The notes under the pieces: model-generated | The model's input: only the letters and a program-made list of their open reading frames with translations | Told to the model about the DNA's origin: nothing | Database searches by the model: none | Shown here: positions 18,873-27,197 of the stretch, piece by piece | Layout of the letters: the number at the start of each line of letters is the position of its first letter | Numbering within the stretch: position 1 is the first letter of the stretch | Source of the DNA: Roseovarius albus | Lineage (GTDB): Bacteria > Pseudomonadota > Alphaproteobacteria > Rhodobacterales > Rhodobacteraceae | Direction: 5' to 3' | Assembly: GCF_900172335.1 (NCBI RefSeq) | Contig: NZ_FWFX01000004.1 | Location: 62,001 to 126,000 of the forward strand | DNA length: 64,000 nucleotides | Program-made: the position numbers and the translations under genes

Positions 18873-19400
18873 GTGGATTGGTACAGTCGCGTTTTCGAGC
18901 TGATTGACATGCGCAGTTTCAGCAACCTTTGGTTCTGGATCTCACTTGCTGTGTTATGGTCAACGACCAGCCATTGGGTGCTAGGCGTGCCATGGGATAT
19001 GGCTATGCGTGCAAAAAGAAAAACCACTGAACAGAACGTTGCTGATTTCGAAGACGTAGTTCGGGCGAATGTAAACAGGATCATCTATATCATTGAGGAA
19101 TCAGGTATTTTCCTCGTTGGATTTGTTTTCTTTATTCTTACATTTCTGTGCCTTGCGGGGTTTGTTTATTTAAATGAATTGTCGCAAGCTCTGTTTCTAC
19201 TGGCTTTTCCAATGAGCCTTGTCGGTCTATTGACTATGCGCACAGCTTTCATCATTCGCGACAATGAATTGCGTGGGGATGAGTTGATTAAACGTTTGCA
19301 GGGCCACCGCCAGATCACACAATTGTTGGGGGTCATCGCGATCTTTGTCACGGCCATGTGGGGGATGTGGCAGAATTTGTCACACAGCATTATCGGGTGA
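18873..19400 (+). CDS. membrane protein of the component-of-SufBCD-complex type
   Basis: A 175-residue membrane protein with about four helices: SNLWFWISLAVLWSTTSHWV, GIFLVGFVFFILTFLCLAGF, a third around ALFLLAFPMSLVGLL, and the C-terminal LLGVIAIFVTAMWGM. Its start DWYSRVFELIDMRSFSNLW and HWVLGVPWDM match a Rhodobacteraceae family that databases label component of SufBCD complex; I know of no experimental basis for that label. The start is GTG 18873 (VDWYS), because upstream codons do not resemble protein. It lies between hemB and mfd, far from the suf operon of this window, so a Suf role is not supported by position. Confidence 0.65.
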   Translation: MDWYSRVFELIDMRSFSNLWFWISLAVLWSTTSHWVLGVPWDMAMRAKRKTTEQNVADFEDVVRANVNRIIYIIEESGIFLVGFVFFILTFLCLAGFVYLNELSQALFLLAFPMSLVGLLTMRTAFIIRDNELRGDELIKRLQGHRQITQLLGVIAIFVTAMWGMWQNLSHSIIG

Positions 19401-19441
19401 CGCAAATCTTGGTGGCTGCATTCAAATAAGGGCGTAACAGC

Positions 19442-22400
19442 ATGAGTGAGCAAAAGCAGGTCACCCTTGGGGGTGCACCAGAAGGTTTTGATGCAAAGTT
19501 GCTTCTAAATGAGCTTGAAAACCGGCAAAAACCGGTGCTGCACATTGCGCGCGACGATAAACGTATGGCTGCGATGGCGGGCGCATTGCGGTTCTTTGCG
19601 CCGGATATGCCCGTGGTGCAGTTTCCAGGGTGGGATTGTCTGCCTTATGATCGTGTGTCGCCCAATGCGGATATAAGTGCTGCGCGCATGGCCACACTGG
19701 CGGGTCTGGTGCATGGCATGCCCGGTCAGTTTATCTTGCTGACCACATTGAACGCAGCGATGCAGCGTATTCCGGCGCGAGAGGTGCTGAAAGAAGCAGT
19801 GTTCAGCGCCACAGTCGATTATCAGATCGATGAAGCGGCCTTGCGAGGTTATTTGGTGCGTATGGGCTTTGTGCAGGCACCCACGGTGATGGAGCCGGGG
19901 GATTATGCTATTCGTGGCGGCATCATCGATATCTATCCGCCCGGCGAAAGTGGTCCCATTCGTCTGGATTTGTTCGGCGATGTGCTCGACGGCGTGCGCC
20001 GGTTTGATCCGGTATCGCAACGGACCACGCAAAAACTGGACCGGATCGAGCTGGCCCCGGTGTCTGAGGTAATATTGGATGAGGCGGCGATTACGCGTTT
20101 CCGCCAAAACTACCGCATTGAGTTTGGGGCCGCAGGCACGGATGATCCGCTTTATGAGGCGGTGAGCGCAGGCCGCAAGCATGCTGGCGTTGAGCATTGG
20201 TTGCCATTCTTCCACGAAAAACTGGAAACGCTGTTCGACTACCTGCCGGACGCATCGATTGTGTTGGATGATCAAGCGACAGCAGCACGATTGAGCCGCT
20301 GGGACAGTATCGAAGACCAGTATGACAACCGCATGCACGCGCTGCAGCAAAAGAAGCGCGAAGATACAGTTTATAAACCCGTGCAAGCCAACCTGCTGTA
20401 TCTGAACGACGCAGCATGGGCAGAAACCACCGATGGGCATCGCCGTCTGCAATTGGCACCACTTCCGCAATCAACCGGGCCGGGCGTGGTGGATTCGGGT
20501 GGGCGGATCGGGCGCAACTTCGCGCCGGAACGACAGCAGGAAAGCATAAGCCTTTTCAGCGCACTGAAAGATCATGTTGAGGCAAAACTCGCCCAAGGCC
20601 CGGTGCTGGTGGCTTGCTATTCCGAAGGCGCGCGGGAACGGATGGAGGGCCTGCTCGAAGACGAAGGTCTGATCGGCGCTGTAACGGTCACTGATGCCAC
20701 GCGAATAGGAAAAACCGGCCTTCATCTGGCGGTTTGGCCAATTGAGCACGGATTTGAAGCGCCGGGTCTCACGGTGATTGCCGAGCAGGACATTCTGGGT
20801 GATCGCCTGATCCGCGCCCCGAAACGGCGCAAGCGGGCTGAAAACTTCCTGACCGAAACCCAAAGCCTGAGCGCGGGTGATCTTGTGGTGCATGTTGATC
20901 ACGGCGTCGGGCGCTATCTGGGGCTTGAGGTGGTCACCGCGGCGGGGGCGGCGCATGAATGCCTGCTGTTGGAATATGCGGAAAAGGCCAAGCTGTATCT
21001 ACCGGTCGAGAACATCGAACTGCTCAGCCGTTATGGTCATGACGAAGGGCTGTTGGATCGGCTGGGCGGCGGTGCGTGGCAGGCGAAAAAAGCAAAGCTG
21101 AAAGAGCGCATTCGCGAAATGGCGGATCGTCTAATTCGCATTGCCGCCGAGCGGGCGCTGCGCAAAGCCCCCGTGCTGGAGCCTGAGCACCATGCTTGGG
21201 AAGAGTTCTCTGCGCGCTTCCCATATCAGGAAACTGACGACCAACTGCGCGCCATTGAGGATGTGCTGGGTGATCTGGAGGCGGGCACTCCGATGGATCG
21301 TCTGATCTGCGGCGATGTGGGTTTTGGCAAGACCGAGGTCGCGATGCGCGCGGCCTTTGTCGCGGCGATGCAGGGCATGCAGGTGGCGGTGATTGCGCCG
21401 ACAACGCTGCTGGCACGTCAGCATTATCAAAGCTTTGCCGAACGCTTCCGTGGCTTTCCGGTCAATGTCAGGCCTTTGTCGCGCTTTGTCAGCGCGGGTG
21501 AGGCCAGCAAGACCCGCGAGGCCATGGCCAAAGGACAGGTCGATATTGTCGTGGGGACCCACGCGCTTTTGGCCAAGAATATTCGTTTCCAAAACCTTGG
21601 CCTGCTGATCATCGATGAAGAGCAACGGTTTGGGGTGGGCCACAAAGAGCGGCTCAAGCAGTTGCGCAGCGATGTGCACGTTCTGACGCTGACCGCGACA
21701 CCGATCCCTCGCACATTACAGCTAAGCCTTTCTGGGGTGCGTGACCTCAGCATCATTGGCACACCGCCGGTGGATCGCTTGTCGATCCGCACCTATGTCA
21801 GCGAGTTTGACAGCGTCACCATTCGCGAGGCGCTGCTGCGCGAACACTATCGCGGCGGGCAGAGCTTCTATGTGGTGCCGCGGATTTCCGACCTGCCCGA
21901 GGTCGAGGCTTTCCTCAAAGATCAAATGCCAGAAGTGACCTATGTGGTTGCGCATGGGCAGATGGCAGCAGGGGAGTTGGATGATCGTATGAACGCGTTT
22001 TACGACGGGAAGTATGACGTGCTGGTAGCCACCACGATTGTGGAATCCGGTTTGGATATTCCGACGGCGAACACCATGGTGATCCACCGTGCCGACATGT
22101 TCGGTCTGGCTCAGCTTTATCAGATCCGGGGCCGGGTGGGGCGCAGCAAAACGCGTGCTTACGCTTACCTGACCACCAAGCCGCGCTTGCGTCTGACTAC
22201 GGCAGCAGAAAAGCGTCTGCGAGTATTGGGATCGCTCGACACGCTGGGGGCAGGATTTACCCTTGCTGCGCAGGATCTGGATATTCGAGGAGCGGGGAAC
22301 CTGTTGGGCGAGGAACAATCTGGCCAGATGCGTGATGTGGGTTATGAACTGTACCAGTCGATGCTGGAAGAGGCGATTGCCAAGATCAAGGCAGGCGAGC

Positions 22401-22906
22401 TGGAAGGGTTGTCGGATGCCGATGACCAATGGGCACCGCAGATCAATCTGGGCGTGCCCGTTCTGATCCCCGAAGCTTACGTGCCCGATCTGGATGTGCG
22501 TCTGGGATTGTATCGCCGTCTCAGCAGCCTGCAGAGCAAGGTAGAACTGGAAGGCTTCGCCGCAGAACTGATCGACCGTTTTGGTAAGCTTCCGAAAGAA
22601 GTGAATACTTTGTTGTTGGTCGTGCGGATAAAGGCGATGTGCAAAAAGGCCGGAATCGCCAAGATGGACGGTGGTCCAAAAGGCGCAACCATCCAGTTCC
22701 ACAATGACAAGTTTGCCTCGCCCACTGGGTTGGTTGAGTTCATCAAGGATCAAAATGGTCTGGCCAAGGTCAAAGACAACAAGATCATCGTGCGGCGTGA
22801 TTGGCGCAAAGATAGTGACAAGATCAAAGGTGCCTTTGCTATCGGGCGAGATCTTGCAGAAAAAGCCGTGGCCGAGAAAAAGCGCGCTAAAGCCAAGGCG
22901 GGATAA
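19442..22906 (+). CDS. mfd: transcription-repair coupling factor Mfd
   Basis: ATP-driven translocase that releases RNA polymerase stalled at DNA lesions and recruits UvrA. The 1154-residue product is full length. It has the UvrB-like N-terminal module (GWDCLPYDRVSPN), the polymerase-interaction domain before residue 560 (GDLVVHVDHGVGRY), Walker A GDVGFGKTE near 624, the DEEQ box near 726 (LIIDEEQRFGV), TATPIPRTL, the RecG-type motif region ATTIVESGLDIP and QIRGRVGRS, and a C-terminal TRCF domain. The C-terminal end is lysine-rich. The stop TAA directly abuts the stop of the opposite-strand MttB-like gene, leaving no bases between them. Confidence 0.97.
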   Translation: MSEQKQVTLGGAPEGFDAKLLLNELENRQKPVLHIARDDKRMAAMAGALRFFAPDMPVVQFPGWDCLPYDRVSPNADISAARMATLAGLVHGMPGQFILLTTLNAAMQRIPAREVLKEAVFSATVDYQIDEAALRGYLVRMGFVQAPTVMEPGDYAIRGGIIDIYPPGESGPIRLDLFGDVLDGVRRFDPVSQRTTQKLDRIELAPVSEVILDEAAITRFRQNYRIEFGAAGTDDPLYEAVSAGRKHAGVEHWLPFFHEKLETLFDYLPDASIVLDDQATAARLSRWDSIEDQYDNRMHALQQKKREDTVYKPVQANLLYLNDAAWAETTDGHRRLQLAPLPQSTGPGVVDSGGRIGRNFAPERQQESISLFSALKDHVEAKLAQGPVLVACYSEGARERMEGLLEDEGLIGAVTVTDATRIGKTGLHLAVWPIEHGFEAPGLTVIAEQDILGDRLIRAPKRRKRAENFLTETQSLSAGDLVVHVDHGVGRYLGLEVVTAAGAAHECLLLEYAEKAKLYLPVENIELLSRYGHDEGLLDRLGGGAWQAKKAKLKERIREMADRLIRIAAERALRKAPVLEPEHHAWEEFSARFPYQETDDQLRAIEDVLGDLEAGTPMDRLICGDVGFGKTEVAMRAAFVAAMQGMQVAVIAPTTLLARQHYQSFAERFRGFPVNVRPLSRFVSAGEASKTREAMAKGQVDIVVGTHALLAKNIRFQNLGLLIIDEEQRFGVGHKERLKQLRSDVHVLTLTATPIPRTLQLSLSGVRDLSIIGTPPVDRLSIRTYVSEFDSVTIREALLREHYRGGQSFYVVPRISDLPEVEAFLKDQMPEVTYVVAHGQMAAGELDDRMNAFYDGKYDVLVATTIVESGLDIPTANTMVIHRADMFGLAQLYQIRGRVGRSKTRAYAYLTTKPRLRLTTAAEKRLRVLGSLDTLGAGFTLAAQDLDIRGAGNLLGEEQSGQMRDVGYELYQSMLEEAIAKIKAGELEGLSDADDQWAPQINLGVPVLIPEAYVPDLDVRLGLYRRLSSLQSKVELEGFAAELIDRFGKLPKEVNTLLLVVRIKAMCKKAGIAKMDGGPKGATIQFHNDKFASPTGLVEFIKDQNGLAKVKDNKIIVRRDWRKDSDKIKGAFAIGRDLAEKAVAEKKRAKAKAG

Positions 22907-24013
22907 TCAGATACTACTGAGGATCAGTGCCTCATCCGCGAGGCATTTGTCGAAGTTGTAAGATCGCCCAAATTCAGACCAGCCAATGCTGTGCAGGATG
23001 AAATCAGCCTGACACAGCTGCGAGGCGGCGAGGGTGATCGCGCCCTCGTATCCCGCCTGTGCGTCATTGAGCTTGGAGGAACTGAGCATGCCATCGCCGC
23101 GACAGGGCACCCCAAGCCGGCGCACAAGCTGCGCCCCGGCGATTTGCACCAGTTGCGATTGCGGGCTACCAAACATCGGGCCCATCTGCTGCATCTCGAA
23201 CGGTGTGGCAAACAGCCCACCCACCACCGGTGCGCCGGGGCGATAAATCTGGGTCAGGGCAAGGCCGACCATGATCTCAGCGAGCCCCTGTGCCAAGGCC
23301 CCCATAATGCTTACCGGCGCTGTGGCCCCCATCATCATGTAAGAGGCGACCATATTGCCCTGGCCCAATTCGACCGCCGCTCGCAGGCAACGCAGTGGAT
23401 TGGGTTGGATCACCAGCGGTGGGGTAGTGTTGATCATGTGCATCAGGTGGCATTTCGACGGATCGGTACCGACCTCATGTGCCACATCGCGCAGGGCTTG
23501 CTCAGATATAATCGAGCCACACATGGGTTTCTTCGAGTGTTCAAGATGTGCGCGTGCCATAGCGATTGGGCGGGCCTCTTCCGGCACGTCGTGCGGGATG
23601 GTCAGGAGAGATCCTGTGGTGCCTAACAACTCAGACCGGTCACAAAGCAATACTAGCGCCTCGTAATCCGCCATCGTAGCCTGATGGCGATTTTCGTCAT
23701 GTGTCTCAACAACCGGCGGGCCGTAGGTAGGCGCGTAAAGCGGCTTTTCCCCGATCACGACATCGCATTCAGGACTCTGACCATACCAGGTGAACTGTCG
23801 CGGGGCCTGTGCGATCAGGGCGCGCAGATCATCTCCCTTGGTAAAGACCTTATCACTCTCGATCCGCGCACCGACTGCGGCCATCGCCTCATGGCTGATC
23901 GGATCATCCTGCAGGATGACGCCCACCTCGGCCAACACCTGATCTGCCATGTCTTCGATGTGTTTGATCTGTTGATCTGACAGGGGTGCGTAGACAGGAA
24001 GGAAGGGCTGCAT
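22907..24013 (-). CDS. MttB-family (trimethylamine methyltransferase-like) protein, short C-terminus
   Basis: Homologue of the corrinoid-dependent trimethylamine/glycine-betaine methyltransferase family (non-pyrrolysine type; no in-frame amber codon). The 368 residues follow the family from its start (LSDQQIKHIEDMADQVLAEVGV) through AYAPTYGPPVV-like, GTTGSLLTIPHDVP, SKKPMCGSI and NTTPPLVIQPNPLRCLRA to YNFDKCLADEALILSS, where it stops. Typical members run to about 470-520 residues. The missing part is the C-terminal end of the barrel and its closing helices. The stop abuts the mfd stop, so the gene may have been cut by an old rearrangement. Alternatively it belongs to a shorter subfamily. Confidence 0.7.
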   Translation of the reverse strand: MQPFLPVYAPLSDQQIKHIEDMADQVLAEVGVILQDDPISHEAMAAVGARIESDKVFTKGDDLRALIAQAPRQFTWYGQSPECDVVIGEKPLYAPTYGPPVVETHDENRHQATMADYEALVLLCDRSELLGTTGSLLTIPHDVPEEARPIAMARAHLEHSKKPMCGSIISEQALRDVAHEVGTDPSKCHLMHMINTTPPLVIQPNPLRCLRAAVELGQGNMVASYMMMGATAPVSIMGALAQGLAEIMVGLALTQIYRPGAPVVGGLFATPFEMQQMGPMFGSPQSQLVQIAGAQLVRRLGVPCRGDGMLSSSKLNDAQAGYEGAITLAASQLCQADFILHSIGWSEFGRSYNFDKCLADEALILSSI

Positions 24014-24133
24014 GACCGAAGAACCTTGGACCAGAAATGTTTGTCTCTCGGATCACTATGCAAGTGCAGGGCTGTTTTGGAAAATGAATTTGCGGCGTTT
24101 TATGATCAAAATCAGCCATCTGTAGGCAAAGAA

Positions 24134-24159
24134 AAACCCCGGCGCTTAGGCCGGGGTTT
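24134..24159 (-). terminator. rho-independent terminator of the NmrA-like gene
   Basis: Ten-base arms AAACCCCGGC (24134-24143) and GCCGGGGTTT (24150-24159) with a 6-base loop. On the minus strand the stem runs into TTTTTCTTTG. It lies 6 bases after the stop of the reductase-like gene. Confidence 0.9.
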
Positions 24160-24165
24160 CAATGA

Positions 24166-25146
24166 TTAGTTGGTGGCTTTTGCCGCGTCTTTCATTGCGT
24201 CTTCGCCCTTTTTCCAAAGATTGCCCTGCCACAGCTCTTCAAGGCCAGTTTCACCGCTGGCGCCCTTGGTGGTCAGGTAATCATAGTAAGATGTCGGCTT
24301 GTGTCCGGTGATGTTGTAAAAGTCCGGGCTGCAGCGGGTGTAGAACCCGTTGGTCAGATATTCAAAGAACTCAGCACGGGTCGCCCCAAAATCGTTTTCG
24401 AAATCGACCATGTTTTGCGCGCGATATTCAATCGCTTTGTCCATGGCACGACCAAGATCGGTAGCAATTTCAGCCATCGACTGCGGAGCAGGGCCGGTGA
24501 TGTCATAAAACTTGTTGCCGTGGCGTTCAGGGCCTTCAGACAAAACAACCGCCGCCGCCTCTGCAATATCGCGCGTGGCAACGAACGAGTTGCGCATGTT
24601 GCCCAACGGGTTCGAAAACCAGCCTTCATTGGCGATGCTGTCGCAATCAGTTTTCAGCAGGTGGTTCATGAAGAAATTGTTGCGCAATGCAGTGACGTTC
24701 AGACCTGCATCGATCAGTGCCTTTTCCCCCCACCAATAGTGCTGCAGCATCAGTGGGATTGCGGCGCCATCGCGCGAGGCATGTGTATCTGCATCATAAG
24801 AGGCGGTGTTGGTATCCGCCCCCATGCAGCTGACGCGCACAACATGTTTAATCTGATCTGTGCGCTTGCCAAGTTCTTTACAGAAGTTCAGGTGCCCATC
24901 GAGCATTGGATCAAGCGAGGCTGAATAGATCGCTGAGACGCCATCGAGTGCCGGACCCCAAGTATCGGGTGAGGAAAGATCAAACTTTACCACTTCATCT
25001 GCGCCCAGTGCTTTCAAATGTTCAATCTTGCTGTCGCTGAAATAGCAAGCGCGCACGGTGAACTGATCCCCCGCAGCAAGGCGCGCGACAAGTTCGCGGC
25101 CAATACGGCCGGTGGCGGAAGTGATGAGGACAACGGGTTTGGACAT
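24166..25146 (-). CDS. NmrA/NAD(P)-binding SDR-like protein
   Basis: A 326-residue atypical SDR with the N-terminal dinucleotide motif LITSATGRIGRELVARL and the mid-part ALRNNFFMNHLL that marks NmrA/azoreductase-like NAD(P)-binding proteins. There is no Y-x3-K pair in the normal place. Members sense NADP or reduce quinones and azo compounds; the substrate here is unknown. The C-terminal 100 residues (GFYTRCSPDFYNITGH, YYDYLTTKG) are longer than in simple NmrA proteins. The gene stands alone on the minus strand between the MttB-like gene and a helical small protein, with a strong terminator. Confidence 0.75.
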   Translation of the reverse strand: MSKPVVLITSATGRIGRELVARLAAGDQFTVRACYFSDSKIEHLKALGADEVVKFDLSSPDTWGPALDGVSAIYSASLDPMLDGHLNFCKELGKRTDQIKHVVRVSCMGADTNTASYDADTHASRDGAAIPLMLQHYWWGEKALIDAGLNVTALRNNFFMNHLLKTDCDSIANEGWFSNPLGNMRNSFVATRDIAEAAAVVLSEGPERHGNKFYDITGPAPQSMAEIATDLGRAMDKAIEYRAQNMVDFENDFGATRAEFFEYLTNGFYTRCSPDFYNITGHKPTSYYDYLTTKGASGETGLEELWQGNLWKKGEDAMKDAAKATN

Positions 25147-25237
25147 GAGACATTCCTAGGCTGAGGCAAACAGAGATGTTTGCGCAATATGCGGAGAAAA
25201 CGGAAACGAGAAAGGGTTTAAGCGTCAGATCGCCTGA

Positions 25238-25477
25238 TTAATCCGGCGGCGGCAGGCGGCTCGATTTGAGCTTTTTCACTTTTTTTAGCAAGTGCGCGCG
25301 CGCAGCAATATTGGCGCGGCGCACACGCATAGAGGTCAAAAACGCCTCTTCGGCGGTTTGCGAGGTTGCCCCGAGGATCTTGACGATTTCCGCAATGACA
25401 TTTTCATCGTCAGAGGCATCGATGTATTTGATGACCTGCAGGGCCAGGTCATCAGCCAGATCTTCGGTGACGCCCAT
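25238..25477 (-). CDS. small helical hypothetical protein
   Basis: A 79-residue protein predicted to be all helical, acidic at the N-terminus (MGVTEDLADDLALQVIKYID) and strongly basic near the end (LLKKVKKLKSSR). No known domain recognised. It has an excellent ribosome site (GAGGTAAACA before ATG 25477) and begins 3 bases after the stop of the alpha/beta hydrolase, so the two form an operon. Conserved small helical proteins in this position could bind partners or nucleic acid through the basic tail; this is only a guess. Confidence 0.7.
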   Translation of the reverse strand: MGVTEDLADDLALQVIKYIDASDDENVIAEIVKILGATSQTAEEAFLTSMRVRRANIAARAHLLKKVKKLKSSRLPPPD

Positions 25478-25480
25478 TGT

Positions 25481-26137
25481 TTACCTCGTATTTTCCGTCA
25501 GGCGACGCTTCACATAGGTCGAAACGGAGCCAATCATGTGATCCATATGCTCGGGCTGTTTGAAGAAGTGGTCAGAACCTTCCAACTCTTCATGCGTGAT
25601 GGTGATGCCTTGCTGTTCGTGCAATTTGTTCACCAACGTGTGCGTATCCGCAGGCGGTGCCACGCGGTCGGCAGTACCGTTGATAATCAGGCCGGAGGAC
25701 GGGCAGGGCGCCAAGAAGCTGAAGTCATACATATTGGCTGGTGGCGAGACTGAGATGAAACCAGTGATTTCCGGACGGCGCATCAACAATTGCATGCCAA
25801 TCCAAGCGCCGAACGAAAAGCCTGCGACCCAGCAGTGTTTCGAATTGGCGTTCATTGACTGCAAGTAATCCAGCGCCGACGCCGCATCAGACAATTCGCC
25901 CACGCCCTGATCGTATTCGCCTTGCGAACGACCTACGCCACGGAAGTTGAACCGCAGCACGGTAAAGCCCATGTTGTGGAAGGCGTAGTGCAGGTTATAC
26001 ACGACCTTGTTGTTCATCGTGCCGCCGAATTGGGGGTGCGGGTGCAGGATGATCGCAATCGGTGCGTCACGTTCGCGTTGAGGGTGGTAGCGGCCTTCTA
26101 GGCGGCCTTCAGGGCCGGGAAAAATAACCTCGGGCAT
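25481..26137 (-). CDS. alpha/beta hydrolase (serine esterase-like)
   Basis: A 218-residue alpha/beta hydrolase of the small YfhR/dienelactone-like kind. HPHPQFGGTMNNK forms the oxyanion region, RFNFRGVGRSQGEYD follows, and the nucleophile is S108 in VAGFSFGAWIG. The catalytic aspartate lies in NGTADRVAPPADT and the histidine in LEGSDHFFKQPEH. The substrate is unknown. ATG 26137 is chosen for GGGAG 6 bases upstream (longer starts reach 26221). It is divergent from iscR: the 155-base gap carries two palindromes that may regulate both genes. Confidence 0.85.
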   Translation of the reverse strand: MPEVIFPGPEGRLEGRYHPQRERDAPIAIILHPHPQFGGTMNNKVVYNLHYAFHNMGFTVLRFNFRGVGRSQGEYDQGVGELSDAASALDYLQSMNANSKHCWVAGFSFGAWIGMQLLMRRPEITGFISVSPPANMYDFSFLAPCPSSGLIINGTADRVAPPADTHTLVNKLHEQQGITITHEELEGSDHFFKQPEHMDHMIGSVSTYVKRRLTENTR

Positions 26138-26174
26138 ATGGCTCCCTGTCATATGAATGGGTGATTGCACATTC

Positions 26175-26191
26175 TTGACGAAATCCGTCAA
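26175..26191. promoter_or_regulatory. palindrome TTGACG-N5-CGTCAA, possible IscR/iron box
   Basis: Perfect 6-base arms around 5 bases. The inner 15 bases (26176-26190) read TGA-N9-TCA, which is, from memory, the Iron-Rhodo-Box shape predicted for Rhodobacterales iron genes and reported as bound by IscR in Rhodobacter. It lies 102 bases before iscR, so autoregulation is plausible. Confidence 0.6.
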
Positions 26192-26196
26192 CCACC

Positions 26197-26211
26197 TTAG
26201 AACTGTTCTAA
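26197..26211. promoter_or_regulatory. perfect palindrome TTAGAAC-T-GTTCTAA, ICE-like box
   Basis: Perfect 7-base arms around one base. It contains TTAGAA-N3-TTCTAA, the core I recall for the iron control element bound by Irr in alphaproteobacteria. It sits 5 bases from the first palindrome and 81 bases before iscR. Irr binding is inference; the symmetry is observed. Confidence 0.6.
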
Positions 26212-26292
26212 ATTCCGGCAATTGCCAGACTGCATGTAAGCGAGATAAGCCCTGCGTCCAGCAAGGTCAATCAGTTCGCGAGGGAGAGACGT

Positions 26293-26754
26293 ATGAAACT
26301 GAGCACAAAAGGCCGATATGCCATGGTTGCACTGACCGATATCGCACTCCAGAATGGCGATGATCTGGTGAACCTCGGGGATATCTCCAAACGGCAGGAC
26401 ATCTCTTTGCCCTATCTGGAGCAGCTGTTCGTGAAACTGCGTCGGGCGGAACTGGTCGAATCTGTGCGCGGCCCCGGCGGTGGATATCGTCTGGCGCGGC
26501 CTGCGTCCGATATTCGTGTTTGCGATATTCTAGCGGCCGTGGATGAAACTGTGGATGCGCTCCACAAGGGGGCAGGCGCATCGGGCGCGGCCAGTGGGTC
26601 AAAGGCGCAGTCGGTTACCAACCGGCTGTGGGAAGGCTTGAGTGCGCATGTCTATGTGTTCTTGCATCAAACCCGGTTGAGTGATGTGGTGAAAAACGAG
26701 CTGGCCCCTTGCCCGGCCGTGCCGTCATTGTTTGCGATTGTTGATGACGAATGA
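26293..26754 (+). CDS. iscR: Rrf2-family regulator IscR (cysteine-poor type)
   Basis: DNA-binding regulator of Fe-S assembly genes. The 153-residue product has the Rrf2 winged helix (MKLSTKGRYAMVALTDIAL, LPYLEQLFVKLRRAELVESV, RGPGGGYRLAR). The loop that normally carries three cluster-binding cysteines reads HKGAGASGAASGSKAQS (residues 91-107) and has none; the only cysteines are C77 and C140. Rhodobacter IscR is known to lack the classical triad and still bind a cluster, so this is the expected lineage form. AGGGAGAGACGT precedes ATG 26293. It heads the suf operon and overlaps the next gene through ATGA. Confidence 0.93.
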   Translation: MKLSTKGRYAMVALTDIALQNGDDLVNLGDISKRQDISLPYLEQLFVKLRRAELVESVRGPGGGYRLARPASDIRVCDILAAVDETVDALHKGAGASGAASGSKAQSVTNRLWEGLSAHVYVFLHQTRLSDVVKNELAPCPAVPSLFAIVDDE

Positions 26755-27197
26755 AGGACTCCTTTCCAGAAAGACCAAAAATAGAGATAGCAGATAAACC
26801 CAATGATCATGAATCATTGGGGCGTTCGGTGCCGCATGCGATTAGGAGTTCTAGCCCTGTCATTTCTATGGCGCATAAGTTTGCCACGATGGCTGACAAG
26901 CATTACATGAGTGCAGATCATTGCTTGCTCTATCTTGCGAGGCGGGTGGGGTATGTAAGGCAATATCGCGAGCGTTCTCAAAACTTTTTTGGGCGGTTAA
27001 TTAATAAAATCATGGGCGATGATCCTGAGGTTGTGCCTCTGTCAGGCGCTGTTGTTGCGGGTGTCCTGACATTCTTAGGGGATCCTCTGCCTAAGACGTT
27101 TGACCGTGGGCAAGATTATAATCTGCGCTTCGATATCGCTGATAAGTTACTGTCCCGAATGCTGGAAAAAGCTGAGGTTGAAGGGATGTTGAAATGA
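26751..27197 (+). CDS. uncharacterised protein embedded in the suf operon
   Basis: A 148-residue protein I do not recognise. It overlaps iscR (ATGA at 26751-26754) and the next gene (ATGA at 27194-27197), so it is translationally coupled on both sides and is almost surely expressed. Its N-terminal 40 residues look disordered (SFPERPKIEIADKPND). The rest has a helical run (YMSADHCLLYLARRVGYVRQ), GDDPEVVPLSGAVVAGVLTF, and a C-terminal helix LLSRMLEKAEVEGM. No membrane helix. The codon use is more AT-rich than its neighbours. In many related bacteria iscR is followed directly by the desulfurase gene, so this may be an insertion specific to some lineages. Confidence 0.75.
   Translation: MKDSFPERPKIEIADKPNDHESLGRSVPHAIRSSSPVISMAHKFATMADKHYMSADHCLLYLARRVGYVRQYRERSQNFFGRLINKIMGDDPEVVPLSGAVVAGVLTFLGDPLPKTFDRGQDYNLRFDIADKLLSRMLEKAEVEGMLK

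Noticed and set aside
22907..24013. Pyrrolysine-containing MttB
   Set aside because: No in-frame amber codon at the expected place and no pyl genes; this is the non-pyrrolysine branch.
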